Assembly: GCF_030272615.1 (NCBI RefSeq)
Contig: NC_081408.1
Span: 307,211,950 to 307,275,949 of the forward strand
Length of the DNA: 64,000 bases
Reading direction: 5' to 3'
Source of the DNA: Cryptomeria japonica
Taxonomy: Eukaryota > Streptophyta > Pinopsida > Cupressales > Cupressaceae
The translations under genes were made by a program, and so were the position numbers. The notes under the pieces are model-generated. The model had not been told where the DNA came from, made no database searches, and saw only the letters and a program-made list of their open reading frames with translations. This document shows positions 22,605-33,691 of this stretch, piece after piece (the stretch's first letter is position 1; each line of letters begins with the position of its first letter).

Positions 22605-23800
22605 AATACTATGTCCACTCATGATATTGTTTATGAATTTTTAAAAGGGATTAAAGAGGACTGTAATATTTTCTGGTTCATTTTATCCTATGAGATCTTA
22701 TGACAAATTTGGACTCTTAGAAATGAGGAAAACTATCAAGGTAAGGGTAGGTTGTTTACCGAGTCTTTAAGAAGACTCATACTTTTTGATGTTGAATCTT
22801 AGGTGACCATTATCATGAATTTGGCCAAGAAGAAGTTTGAAATATTTGTACAAGTTGGTACTACTAGAGTATATACCTTGGAGTTGTCACATGGATACAC
22901 TTGGTCTTGGTATAGGGAAGAGAGGACTCCATTCATTAGAGCACTTGAGACCTTCATGCATGAACTCAATAGAGGTAGAAAAATAGATAGACAAAAATAA
23001 GAGACCTTGATAGAGGAAGTTTTGGAGAGACCTGTTGGACCCTCGCCAATACGAGATTTGGAAATTTGGAACAAGACCATCATATGGATGGAAGGGCCTT
23101 TAGGATGGACTGCCTGGGTGGAGGAACTGTCGAACCTATGATTAAGATGCTTTCAGCTAGGAATCTTTTTGATATAATCCTTTTGTATTAGAATTTTGAG
23201 TCTGTCAATCCTTTATACGAGTTTTATAAATTTATAAATCATTGGATATTCCTTGTAATTATGTAATACTATAGTATCTTAGAAGACATTTTGATTAACT
23301 GTCTGGAAAAGGCCTTAAGATATGATGTATAACATTCTACTTCTATAATTAATGTAAAAAAACCATTAGTTCAATGCAATGTTTCATGTGACACAGACGA
23401 TTTATGTTCTTCATTTGGTAATTGTGATTTTGTTGAGGCTAATGTGTTTGACTTTGCAAATATTCAAAAATATGATTATGCAAATGTTTCTAGTTGTTTT
23501 GAAGATAATGTTGGTTTGGAAATCATGCAAAGAATGGGATATAAAGGTTAGGGATTAGGAAATAATGAATAGGGAATGCGAGAACTAATTGAACCAATCA
23601 TGAGGCCAAAGTATGAAGGCCTAGGGTATGTCAAAGGTAAGGGCAATACTGTTAAAAATAATAATGTTACTTATGTTAATTTAATGCAATGCTTTTATTG
23701 TAACATGAAAGGGCATATAAAGGACAAATGTTTCTATTTATATCCTAGTGCCCTGTGTGGATTAACAAATCATTATGAAAAGACATGCTAGAATAAGGAA
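22605..23800 (+). pseudogene. decayed gene with G-patch and CCHC zinc knuckle
   Basis: Read in changing frames with many stops. 22640-23140 gives unrecognised text (KKKFEIFVQVGTTRVYTLEL; GPLGWTAWVEEL). 23515-23640 gives LEIMQRMGYKG*GLGNNE*G and then MRELIEPIMRPKYEGLGYV, a clear G-patch pattern with two stops. 23690-23790 gives CFYCNMKGHIKDKC, a CCHC zinc knuckle, followed by CGLTNHYEKTC. The pairing suggests a retroelement polyprotein of the gypsy type, by analogy with the G-patch near 5980, but no protease or RT is adjacent. A derived host gene cannot be excluded. It begins immediately right of the TIR end at 22604. Confidence 0.5.
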
Positions 23801-25460
23801 TTGAAGAATAAATCTATGTTAGGCTACATAAAAATGGATTGTGGATGGAGTTATGGGGTGAGTTGGAACAAGGTAACTGGTATGATAAAAAATTTATTCA
23901 AGCATAAATATTCCTATATGAAAGAGAAACCATTATCTTGTCAGATATCTACAGAAAGTGAAGTTGGTTGAAGCAGTTTCTATGATTTGTTTTGATCATG
24001 TTGATGCGATTGTTATTTTCAAAGAGGTTGTTCATTGGCATGTGTATAACAGATTCAAATGGAAATCTCACAGTTATGGATGGTGTATGCTTCACATGTT
24101 TTGGAGATTTACTAGTTTTGTTGCATTATTAGTGATAGATTTGGACATTATTTAGTCTTCCATATTGTAGATTTGTGGGATGCAAGTTTTGAGATTGCAG
24201 GTTCTAGAGTTTTGGGAATTGCATATTTATGGTCCTAATTGGAGTGCTCACTAGAAGAGTGACTCGTGATGGTCAATTGTAGGTTGATAATTCATGATTG
24301 TAGATTGAATGCATTGATTATTTAAGAATGTTGATAGTGTTGCAACACATATTTTGGAGGTTTTATTCAAAATGCTCATTATGGGGGAGAAAAGATAGGA
24401 TAATGGCCGTTTCCCCTCCTAATGTTCATTATGGGAGAGAAAGAAGGATAATGAACATTAATAATGTGATTAGTTATTTGTTTATGTTCAATTAAAAATT
24501 TTAGTTATGAGAATGTAATCTATGTATACAAAAATGCATTTATGAGAATGTAATAAAAAATAATTACAATGACAATTTTATGTTTGATATATTCTATCTT
24601 ATATATTATGTAGTTTGCAATTTCTTTATTGTTTCTATTTTCCTTTATACTTATATCTTACAAAATTAATTTTTTGCATGCAAACTAGATTGGGATTAAT
24701 GTAGAAATTTCAATTCTTATGCTAAATCAAAGTTGTTGAAAGAAACATTATGCTATAAATTTAGTTATGTTAAATTAATATTGCAAGAAAATTAAAACCA
24801 GAATAATAATTAAAAATAAATAATTTTTTTTATTTCTTTTATAGGCCATTAATATTAAACAAAAAACAAAACCAGTTAATACACCTACAAGAATTACAAC
24901 AACAATATAATTATTAAGCAATCACATAAACTATGGACTATGGAATAACAACATGCATGATAAAACAATAGCAAAAGACTACCAAAAAATCACATGAAAC
25001 ATGCATTACAAAATACCAATTCCATCCTTCTTCCTTTTGGGTGAGTGACTCTTAGTCATTTGAGAAATGTGATTATTGCTAACTAACAAATTAAACATAT
25101 AGACATTCATTGATTCTATAAAAATATCAAAATTGTAAACCATATTATATTTCTATTGCTGAGAAGTTTTGAACAATAAATTGTTGCTTAAAATTCTACA
25201 AAGTTCTTCTAGTTCTAGATTTTTATAATCTTCTCTTTAGGATTTAGGAGACTTAATTCTTTAGAAATATCTATTGTATTCTCCTTAGAAGTCTCCTATA
25301 ATTTAGTAATCATGCTCAGGCATATTATGATTCATTTTGAATTAGATTCTTAAGTATTAAAAATCATAAGTGGATATTTAAAAAAGGTGTTTTTTTCATA
25401 ATGTTTAACTTATTCATATGTCATGAAAAGTAGACTATAATATTTTAACGGTGGATTATA
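23801..25460. other. AT-rich spacer
   Basis: No gene supported. A duplicated phrase, AATGCTCATTATGGGGGAGA and AATGTTCATTATGGGAGAGA, lies near 24371 and 24421. A short frame at 23958-24155 has no recognisable motif. Confidence 0.6.
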
Positions 25461-25915
25461 GGGTATGTGCAAGATCATGGGGGGTCAAAAAGTGGCAATG
25501 GAGAAAAAAATGTGTTTTAAACCTTTCCAAAGACACCAAAATCCGCTTTGACTTTTTGTTTGGGTCGGCCAAAATTTGAATTTGGTTTTGTAATATCAAA
25601 CCAAATCGGATATCCGTTAATATCAGATATATCCGATATTAATGGATATCCGATTTGTGATGTCATACTTTTTCAAATCGGATATCCGTTTTTCTCAACA
25701 TAGAAAATATAGTTTAGTAAAATGGGCATAACTTTTGTGTTTCTTATCGAAATTTTGATTTTTTACAGGCATTGGAAAGGTATTTCAGAGACCTATCAAA
25801 TGGATAAGGTAGTTTTATGATATTATAGACTAAAAATTAATTATAATAATTTGAAGTTATTCCTTCAATTTTAAAACTTTAAATAATCACAAATTTTGCA
25901 TACAAAGTCTCATTT
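25461..25915. repeat. left arm of inverted-repeat element
   Basis: Contains a run of GGATATCCG and ATATCCGATAT words (25601-25690), itself self-complementary, then the GGGCATAACTTTTG to GGCATTGGAAAGG stretch shared with the right arm. Confidence 0.65.
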
Positions 25916-27042
25916 TTTTTTCCTATCACCTCCTTTATCTATCACTTGTCTATCTATAATTATATAAATATATTTTATCTAACTCTTTCTTCTCTACTTA
26001 TATCACTTATCTTCTCATCCCATCTAGATAAATAAATTCCCAAGTTACATGCATCTCTGCATATATCTCCATCTTTCTATTCCTATCTCTCCCTCTCCCA
26101 CTCCATCATTGTCACTCCTTATTTCTATATTTCTCTCTAATAATATCTCTTCTCTCTATTTATCTCCCTCCTCTACCTTATCCTACATATACATATATAT
26201 TACTTGTCTCTATCACCTCCTTTCTCTCCCTATCTTGCCCCCTCTATCTCTATATCCCTATAAATCTACCTTCATGTATATTTATATCTCATTATCTCTA
26301 AATCTCACTTATTCACTCCATCTCTCCCTCCATTTGTCTTACTCTCTCTATCACTTTCTATCTATATCTATCTCTATCTCCATCTTCACATCTCCATCTC
26401 TTTCCCTATCAATCTCTCTTTCTATATGTTCCTCTATATTTATATATCTTCCTCTATACATGATTAATCTACTTCTCTGTCTCTTCCTCTATCACCCTCT
26501 TGAAATATCTTTTCCTTTCTCTAATGCTATCTCTTTATTTACTCCATCTTTATATATCTCTTTCTCTCTCCCCACATCCTTCTCTATAGTGCCTTTATAT
26601 ATCTCTATATCTCCATCTTCTCTCTCTCCCTCTCTATCTATTCCTATCTATAATCTCTATCTCTCTTTCTTACTCTCTTGCACTATCTATATCTCTCTAT
26701 CTATCAATATTTCTCTTCATTTTTTTTTATCTCACTCTCTTTACCCCTCTCTATCAAATTTTCTCCATCTCTTTATATATTTATCTTTGTCTTTACCTCT
26801 CTCTTTCTCTATATTTATTCATCTCCCTCTCTCTTTATATTCATTTTCTATCTCTATCTTCCTCTCTCCTTTTCAATATCTAGATATGTCTACCTCTTTC
26901 TATCCATCCTTGTCCTTTAATTTTTCTCCCTCTCACTTCATACTCCTTAATATCTATATCTCTATTTATGTCCTTGTCCTTTAGTTCTTCTCCCTCTCTT
27001 TATCTCTCTTCACCCTTATATCTCTCCTTATTTGAAACAGTA
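25916..27042 (+). repeat. CT-rich low-complexity tract (core, left)
   Basis: About 1.1 kb of TCTCTATCTC, CTCTCCCT and TATATCTCT words. A 311-codon frame here is composed of S, L, I, Y and P only, as expected from the repeat, and is not a gene. Confidence 0.9.
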
Positions 27043-27880
27043 CATATAGTCTCCTAAGAGGTTATATGGTATCCTAAGGGGTCATTGAACACCATATGAC
27101 CCCTTAGGACACAATATGACCCCTAACGACACCATATGGTCTCCTAAGGGGTCATATGGTGTCCTAAGGGGTCATAAAACACCATATGACCCCTTAAGAC
27201 ACAATAAGACCCCTAATGACACCACATGGTGTCCTAAGGGGCCATAATACACCAAATGACCCCCTAGGACACCATATGACCCCTAATGATAGAATGTGGC
27301 GTCCTAAAGGGTCATATGGTGTCCTAAGGGGTCATAGGACTCCATATGACCCCTTAGGACACCATACAACACATAGCACCAAATAGTGTCCCAAGGGGTC
27401 ATATGGTGTCCTAAGGGGTCATAGAACACCATATGATCCATTAGGACACAATACAACCCTTGACAACACCTAAGGGGTCATATAGTGTCCTAAGGGGTCA
27501 TAGGACACCATATGACCCCTTATGACACCATACGACCCCTTACAACACCATATGGTGTCCTAAGGGGTCATATGGTATCCTAAAGGGTCATATAACACCA
27601 TATGACCCCTTAGAACACAAGAAGACCCATAACGACATGATTTGGTGTCCTAAGGGGTCATATGGTGTCACGAGACACCTTATGACCCCTTAGTACACAA
27701 TATGACCCCTAACGACACCTAAGGGGTCATATGGTATCCTAAGGGGTTATATGATGTCCTAGGAACATTTAGGACACAATATGACCCCTTAGCACATCAT
27801 ACAACCCCTAACAACACCATATGGTGTCCTAAGGGGTTGCAGGACACCATATGACCCATTAGGACACCATATGACCCTCT
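27043..27880. repeat. 20-bp satellite array 1, mixed orientation
   Basis: Repeats of AGGACACCATATGACCCCTT or its reverse complement, changing orientation about every one to four units. Each unit holds the palindrome CATATG and a CCTTAGG/CCTAAGG word. Same family as 47802-50889. Confidence 0.92.
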
Positions 27881-28432
27881 CTCTAGTCCATCTCTTTGTT
27901 AATACTTCCCTCTTCCCCTTTGCTCCCCCTAATTATCATGTCTCTATCACTCTCTTCACCTCTCTCCACATCTCTCCCTCTCTCCTTTTGTTGATACTTC
28001 CTCTTCTCCCTCTCTTCTTATGTAATAATTAGACCCAACTCTCTCTCACATTATTTCTTTCCCTCAATTAACCTCGATCACCTCTCTCCTCCTATGGGTT
28101 TATAGATACTTCCCTCTCCCCTTCTCCCCACCCGATAATTACTCTCTATGCCTCTCTTCACCTCTGTCCCCATCTCTCTTCTCTCTTTATTCATACTTTC
28201 CCCTCCCCCCTCTCCTCCTACCCCCTAATAATCTCAAACTCTCCCTCTCATTCTCTCTTCACCCCAATCACCCCTCCCTCTCTCTCTTTGCCTTCCACCT
28301 AATTACCTCTAGCTCTCTCTCTCTCTCACTCTCTCTTCCCCCCAATTAATCTCTCCTTCTTACCTCTCTCCCCCTCTCCTTTTTTTGATACTTCCCTATG
28401 CCTCCCCTTGTCCCCTCTGAATTTTGTTGCTA
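27881..28432 (+). repeat. CT-rich low-complexity tract (core, right)
   Basis: CTCTCTCC-type DNA with recurrent TTGATACTTCCCTCTCCCC phrases about every 120 to 150 bp (27898, 27991, 28106, 28190, 28386), a coarse tandem pattern. Confidence 0.85.
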
Positions 28433-28690
28433 GAGATGAGAAGGAAATGTAGAGAGACTAATCTAGATCTTAGGGAAGAGAGAGTAACATAGAGGAGGAA
28501 ATTATGAAGAGGTAGAAATATAAGCACCTTGTAGAGCTTGAGAGAATGAATGAGGCATTCAATGACAGTTAGAGATATAGATCTAGAGAGAGATGTATAA
28601 ATATGGACAAAAGAGAGGGAGGAAGAAACAAACAGGTGGAGTGATAGGTTTAGGAGAGAGAGGTGGAGAAAGGAACAAACATAGATAACA
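28433..28690 (+). repeat. short GA-rich tract
   Basis: AGAGAGGGAGGAAG-type sequence, reversing the strand bias of the preceding CT tract, as at 18.3 kb. Confidence 0.8.
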
Positions 28691-28980
28691 TGGTTTATCA
28701 AAATTTATCAAACTCAATAAAATTCATAAATTTTCTATTATTAATTAATTAATTATTTAGTTTATTTTGAGATGATTGTTACAAAAATTCATGCAATAGG
28801 GAAATCATATGAAAAGTCACGAGTTTTTTATGTTTTAAAAATGAAGGATGAATTCAAATGATTTATAATTATTTTTTAAAACAAATAATTTAAAATCTAC
28901 CTATCCCATATCATAGATCTCTTAATTACCTTTCCAACGCCTATAAAAAAATCAAAATTCTGATATAAAATGCAAAAGTT
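28691..28980. repeat. inner part of right arm of inverted-repeat element
   Basis: AT-rich to 28860, then the inverted counterpart of 25760-25880. Ends at AAAGTT (28975-28980), one copy of the LINE target duplication. Confidence 0.6.
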
Positions 28981-29150
28981 TTGATTAATTAAAAAACAGG
29001 TTTTCAGGACCCGAAACCTTAATAGCATAGATAGAGAAAAAGCACCGAGAAGAATAGTGCAATAGAGTCCGCAAACATAAAGACTGGCCAAAAGACCAGT
29101 GAACAGAAAGAACAACTTAACAAAAAAACAACAAAGAAACAGGGAAGGCG

Positions 29151-30875
29151 CTACACAACGATTTTCTTTAGCAGATCCTCCACCTTTGTCACCACCTCGT
29201 CATAGATTGCCCTGACAGCTTTCAGGTCTTCCAGATCCTTGTTCGGTTTCTTTTCCTTCCTCTTGCCTCTAGTGCAGGTTCTGGGACCTTGAGCTTCCCT
29301 TGTTCCTTCAGCTTCCAGTTCTAAGTCCTGGATTTCCTTTTCGTCATCCATCTTGTTGATGAGAGTGTGGGTGTTGTTGGCTGAGATCTTCAAGATACTT
29401 AGGCTCTGTTCAACGATGTTCTTCAGGCACTCCTCAATTTTATCAACTTTGGTAACAGTGTCCGAGAGGGTTTTTTCGCCAGTGTCCGCAAGGCTTTTTT
29501 TGTCCAGCATCTCCTTTTCAATCTTCTCAAACTTGAGGTTGAAAGCATCTCTAATGTCTTCAGCTTTGGTAATGGTGTTTTTTAGGTCCTTAATATAGTC
29601 GGTCATTGTATTCCCCTCCCCAATATTAATGGTTTCCAGAATCAAGACTTTGTTACAGAGTTTCTTGTATTCATCCACAGCTTTCTTGTAACCATTAATG
29701 AGCCACTCCATTGTTTCCATGAAACCATGCAAACCCTCGGGAGGAGTGCCAGATGAGGGAGCAGCTTTTCCAGGGGTAACCTGTTCTTCTTTGGGGATGT
29801 GGAGGGCAGAAATTGTGTCGGCAGCCCTGAGAGTCTCTTCCACAGTCTCCTTTTCTAGGCTATGCTCAACTTCCAGGGTCCTTGCTTGCTTGTCAGCTTC
29901 TGGTTCCTTGTCAGTCTCCTCTTTTTTCTTGTGCTTTTTCTGGGTTTGGGTATGGATTTTTGTTTTCATCTTCAACAACCCTTTAGGGTTCTCATTCTTA
30001 GAATCATCCGAGTCCTCCCCTTCCAAAGAGATGCTGATTAGGGGTTTGCTTTGAGGCTTTTTGCCCTTGGATGAAGAGGGTCTTGTTTTTTTGTATTTCC
30101 TCTTCTTCCCGCTTTCATACTCCGAGTCATCAAAACTATCCTCTATATCAGATGAAGAGTCACTATCGGATTCCTCCTCCTCAGAAAAGGTAGAATCAGA
30201 CATCTCTTCCTCATAATCCACAGAGGGTTGCATCCGAGCAATTTGAGTGGCCTTTAAATGGTCATAAATTAGGACCATTAGGCCTTGGTGCATAGCAGTA
30301 TCACCCAGAGGATTCTCTTTGTAAGCCTTAAGGGATGCATTCATCGAACAAAGCAAGAAATAAGGGAAATTAACCTTATCATTGTGCCTAAAGTGATTTA
30401 ATAGAACAAAGTGATACCCATAAACTTTCATAAACCTACCATCTAGAGTGATATATCGCATTAAAACAAAGAGAATCTCTCACCAGGGTTTGGCAAAAGC
30501 CCTAGGCGGGTAGTAGGTTTTGCTCAACTTTACCAGTCATTTTTTCTCTTTCTCAGTTACCGGGTACCTTTCAATAGCTTCCCTGCTGACCTTCCTATCT
30601 ATGTAGAAGTTGCAACCTTCCCTGGTGAGGCCTATGGCTTGAGCAATTAAATCTTCGTCGATTTCAACCATTTGATCACCCATTTTTAACATGCCCTTCT
30701 TCCAGTTCTTGCAGAAAAGAATGGTTACCATTCCATCTCGGTCGTGGAGTTTCTGCATGAAGTTCAAGAGACCACCTTGCTGTAGAATACCCCAAACCTC
30801 TTCCTTCTGTTTCCATTCTTTACAACTACTTGGTTCATATCGTCTCCTATTTCCGCCCATGTTGTCGCTACTCAT
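29151..30875 (-). pseudogene. unrecognised 574-codon frame with two in-frame TGA, LINE 3' region
   Basis: Start chosen at 30875 (MSSDNMGGNRRRYEPSS), the first ATG after the RNase H end. The single frame runs to 29151, interrupted only by TGA at 30537-30539 (EKEKK*LVKLSK) and 30480-30482 (AKPW*EILFV), both plausibly former TGG. N-terminal third is globular (EEVWGILQQGGLLNFMQKL; IAQAIGLTREGCNFYIDRKV; MRYITLDGRFMKVYGYHF; HFRHNDKVNFPYFLLCSM). The middle is acidic/serine-rich (EEEESDSDSSSDIEDSFDD) and then lysine-rich. The C-terminal part looks coiled coil (MTDYIKDLKNTITKAEDIRD), ending in a basic stretch and DLLKKIVV. I do not recognise it. The first part faintly recalls plant transposon-associated mobile-domain proteins. 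It could be a LINE cargo gene or a captured host gene. Confidence 0.6.
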
Positions 30876-31017
30876 GGCCAAATTTTGAAACTTACAGAGC
30901 TGATTAAACTGAGAGATTTTCGGAGCTATAACAATTACCCAGAAAGCATGAGAGTTTATGGCATTGATGTTATAATGAGTGATTTTCTCATTATTAAAAT
31001 AACTTGAAGTACTCACA

Positions 31018-31560
31018 TCAATACTTTTCATAATTATCCTGTCCATCAAGAGTCTTTGGAGTGCTTCTATATCTCTCATTACTAATGATTTGTCTGACAT
31101 CTTCGGGGAGTCCGCATTCACCCATCCACGTGGTAATTACCTCACTTTTAACCGCCGCATTGGTAGCCCAGTCAGCAGAGCCGTTGGCTTCCCAATAGAT
31201 GTGGGAGATATGGCATTTTTTAAAGGTGCTCATAATGTCAATAGTAGAGGTGATTATGTTGTGAATCGACCATGAAGGTTTTGAAGTCCCATTAAGGCAC
31301 TTTATTATATTATTTGAATCCCCTTCTATCCATAGGTAGGGGCATTTCCATTTTTTGGCTAGGATGATGCCTTGAAGAGCTACCATTGCTTCAACTTTAT
31401 GGTTGGTTTGGGTTCCAATAGGGACAACAACCATTTCCTTGCAAATTCCTCTATGATCTCTAGGAATAGCTCCACACCCTGAAGGACCTAGGTTACCTTT
31501 GGCTGCACCGTCAAATTAACTTTGAGCCAACCTTGAGGAGGGGTTTTCCATTTAGCTTCA
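31018..31560 (-). pseudogene. LINE RNase H domain, frameshifted
   Basis: Reads PPQGWLKVN, then after a one-base shift NFDGAAKGNLGPSGCGAIPR, HKVEAMVALQGIILAKKW, LWIEGDSNNIIKCLNG and ISHIYWEANGSADWATN. These hold the usual RNase H acidic residues (D, E, D, D) and the final AN..AD of plant LINEs. The enzyme would remove RNA from hybrids during retrotransposition. The frameshift near 31510 kills it. Confidence 0.85.
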
Positions 31561-31719
31561 AGCCTTTTATCATGGTTGAGATTAGGACCATCAGTGATCT
31601 TCATATTCCATACCCTTAAGATATTTGAATCCAGTGGGTTGTTCGAGTAACAAGGACCCTCAATGATCCCTATATTTTTCTGAATAGACCATTGAATTTT
31701 CTGGAACAAAATATCTTGA

Positions 31720-32745
31720 TTGAGGGAGACATCCCTGAAGATTCAGTTATTTCTTTCTTTCCATAGACCCCACAAGATGTGAGGAAGAGAGAGCTGCCAC
31801 AAACATCTCAAAAAGGGGTTAGCCCATTGAATATTCCAGGAGGAGAACATATCTCTGATGTTATTAGGAAACACCCAAGCAATACTAAAGCTCTTGAGGA
31901 AGCTTTCCCAAACAGAGCTGAGAAGGAACAGTGGAGAGCAAGGTGGTCCACAGACTCTTCCTCTTGAAGGTACAACACACATCTATTAGGGAGGGCAAAA
32001 CCTCTGCCTTTGAGATTGTCAAGGGTTAGGATCTTATTTTGGAGGATAGTCCAAAAGAAAAAAATGATTTTGGGGGTAAGACCCTTAATCCAGGCTTTAG
32101 ACCAATAAGGGTTAATAGGAGGGGGGAGAAGGACACAATACATAGAAGACACAGATAAAGTTCCTTTGGGATCATGTTTCCAAATAAGGGAGTCCTCTTC
32201 ATTATTCAGCCATACCACAGACAGATGGATCTTGAGCTTAGAAAGGCTAGGGTGGATACTTTCAACGTTCTGCCATTCATTACCATCCCGGTACTCAACA
32301 ACTAAGGAGCCAAAAGATCTAATACAAGAGGGAGCATGGCGGGCCCATTCATTGAATTCCATTAAAGGTTTATCAAAAAGCCAGGGATCCTCCCAGAATT
32401 TTACTTTCCTACCATTTCCAATTTTCCATATCACTCCTTTAGCTATACTTGCTTTACATTTAGAGGCATGATTCCAAATGTGGGATCCATTAATACTGAG
32501 ATCCATATTGATAAAAGAGGAGAGAGAGGAGGACATAAGAGAGTACTTACTTCGCCAAATTTTGCACCATTCAGAATCGGAATGAAACATTCTCTAGACT
32601 TGTTTGGACAGGAGAGATTCATTTAAAGTACGAATCCTCTTGAGGCCCAGACCTCCTTTTCTTTTTGGCCTACAGACCTGGTCCAAGGCCACCAAGGACA
32701 TTCTTTACTTATCCTCAACCCCAGACCACAGGAATCTTCTTTACT
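31720..32745 (-). pseudogene. LINE RT C-terminal and zinc-binding region
   Basis: Begins FLWSGVEDK, then VALDQVCRPKRKGGLGLKRI, a hallmark of plant LINE RT ends. The stretch from 32590 reads WCKIWRSKYS, GVIWKIGNGRKVKFWEDPWL, PKIIFFFWTILQNKILT, LPNRCVLYLQEEESVDHLAL then HCSF, the RVT zinc-binding pattern. A shift near 31900 leads to FLRCLWQLSLPHILWGLWKE. The catalytic RT core is absent by truncation. Confidence 0.85.
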
Positions 32746-32755
32746 ACATAAAGTT

Positions 32756-33691
32756 ATGCCCAATTTACTAAAATATATATTTTTTAATTTTTTCAAAAAT
32801 GGATATCTGATTTTAAAACATAAATTTTTCCATCCATATTTTCGTTCGGGTTTGCTTTGGGATTTGGCTTGGAAGTGACAAGCCTAGAAAGTCAACTGAA
32901 AAAATGCGTTTTTCAGTATTCCTTGATTTTCCAGACTTTACACTAGTGGCTGATGACTTTTTTTATAGCCAAAATTAATAAAACGAAAAGGGTTTTTTAA
33001 GGACGTTCTCAACTTTCCAAAAATATAAGGCTTGTCTTATTGTGAATTTAATAAATAATTATTATTTATTCTCTAATTGAATTCTGACAAAAGTTCTGAT
33101 TGATAGACTGATTGAAAAACACTCATAACTTTCAAACCGTATAACATTTTTTGAATCCGAAACATGCGTCACATCCTATGCTTCGTCTACTATATGGAAA
33201 AATTGAAAAAAATAAAAATTTCATAAGGTTTTGACCAAGTTAAGGTGATTAGACATAGGAGTTTCTGAATTTATGAAAAGTTGTAGTAAAAAATTCATAA
33301 ATAATTATTTACTTTATAAAAAATTATAAAAAAAAATGTGTCACATCCGGACATGAGACTAATACTTATATTATAAATATTATAAAAAAATATTATGATT
33401 TTATTGTGATTAGGGTGGCCAGACATACACCTACTTCTTATCATTTTCCTGAAATTTTTGTACCACTGCATTGAAATTAAAAATTTTCATCAAATAGGAT
33501 TTTTTTTTTCAAAAAACAACTAGTAGCTTAGAAACTACATTCAATTTTCTATATATTCTCTTCTTACATTTAAAAAAAATAATGTTCATAACTTATACAA
33601 TTTTTCATGTTAAGCTGCACAACTCTGATTTTTTGAAATTTCATTACCACTTAAGGGCCTGTTTTGGCACACCATTATCCTGCACATACCC
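32756..33691. repeat. outer part of right arm of inverted-repeat element
   Basis: Inverted counterpart of the left arm, but about twice as long; the left arm seems internally deleted. Ends CACACCATTATCCTGCACAT then ACCC. Confidence 0.65.

Larger units (their letters stand above)
28981..32749 (-). mobile_element. 5'-truncated LINE in the right arm
   Basis: Minus-strand non-LTR element: end of RT and zinc-binding region (32745-31720), RNase H (31550-31018), a 574-codon frame (30875-29151), and a 3' region ending GGGTCCTGAAAACCTG then TTTTTTAATTAATCAA. AAAGTT at 28975-28980 and 32750-32755 flanks it. With the insert removed the host arm rejoins as CAAAAGTTATGCCC, as in the left arm. The endonuclease and RT core are missing, the usual 5' truncation. 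Confidence 0.8.
25461..33691. mobile_element. large inverted-repeat element with satellite core (contains a LINE)
   Basis: Left end ATAGGGTATGTGCAAGATCA and right end CCTGCACATACCCTAT are inverted repeats, with ATT on both outer sides as a possible 3-bp target duplication. The left arm (to about 25915) is matched in inverted order by 33691-32756 and then 28980-28860. Matching pieces include GTTATGCCCA.TTTACTAAA, GGATATCCG, ATTTTGATTTTTT and GGCATTGGAAAGGTA. The core is CT-rich DNA, 20-bp satellite, CT-rich DNA, GA-rich DNA. Without the LINE the element is about 4.5 kb. No transposase was seen, so it is non-autonomous; class is uncertain (Mutator-like, foldback or other). Confidence 0.68.

Noticed and set aside
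27043-27880. CRISPR-like array
   Set aside because: Units are contiguous without unique spacers, change orientation, and lie in plant nuclear DNA. It is a satellite.
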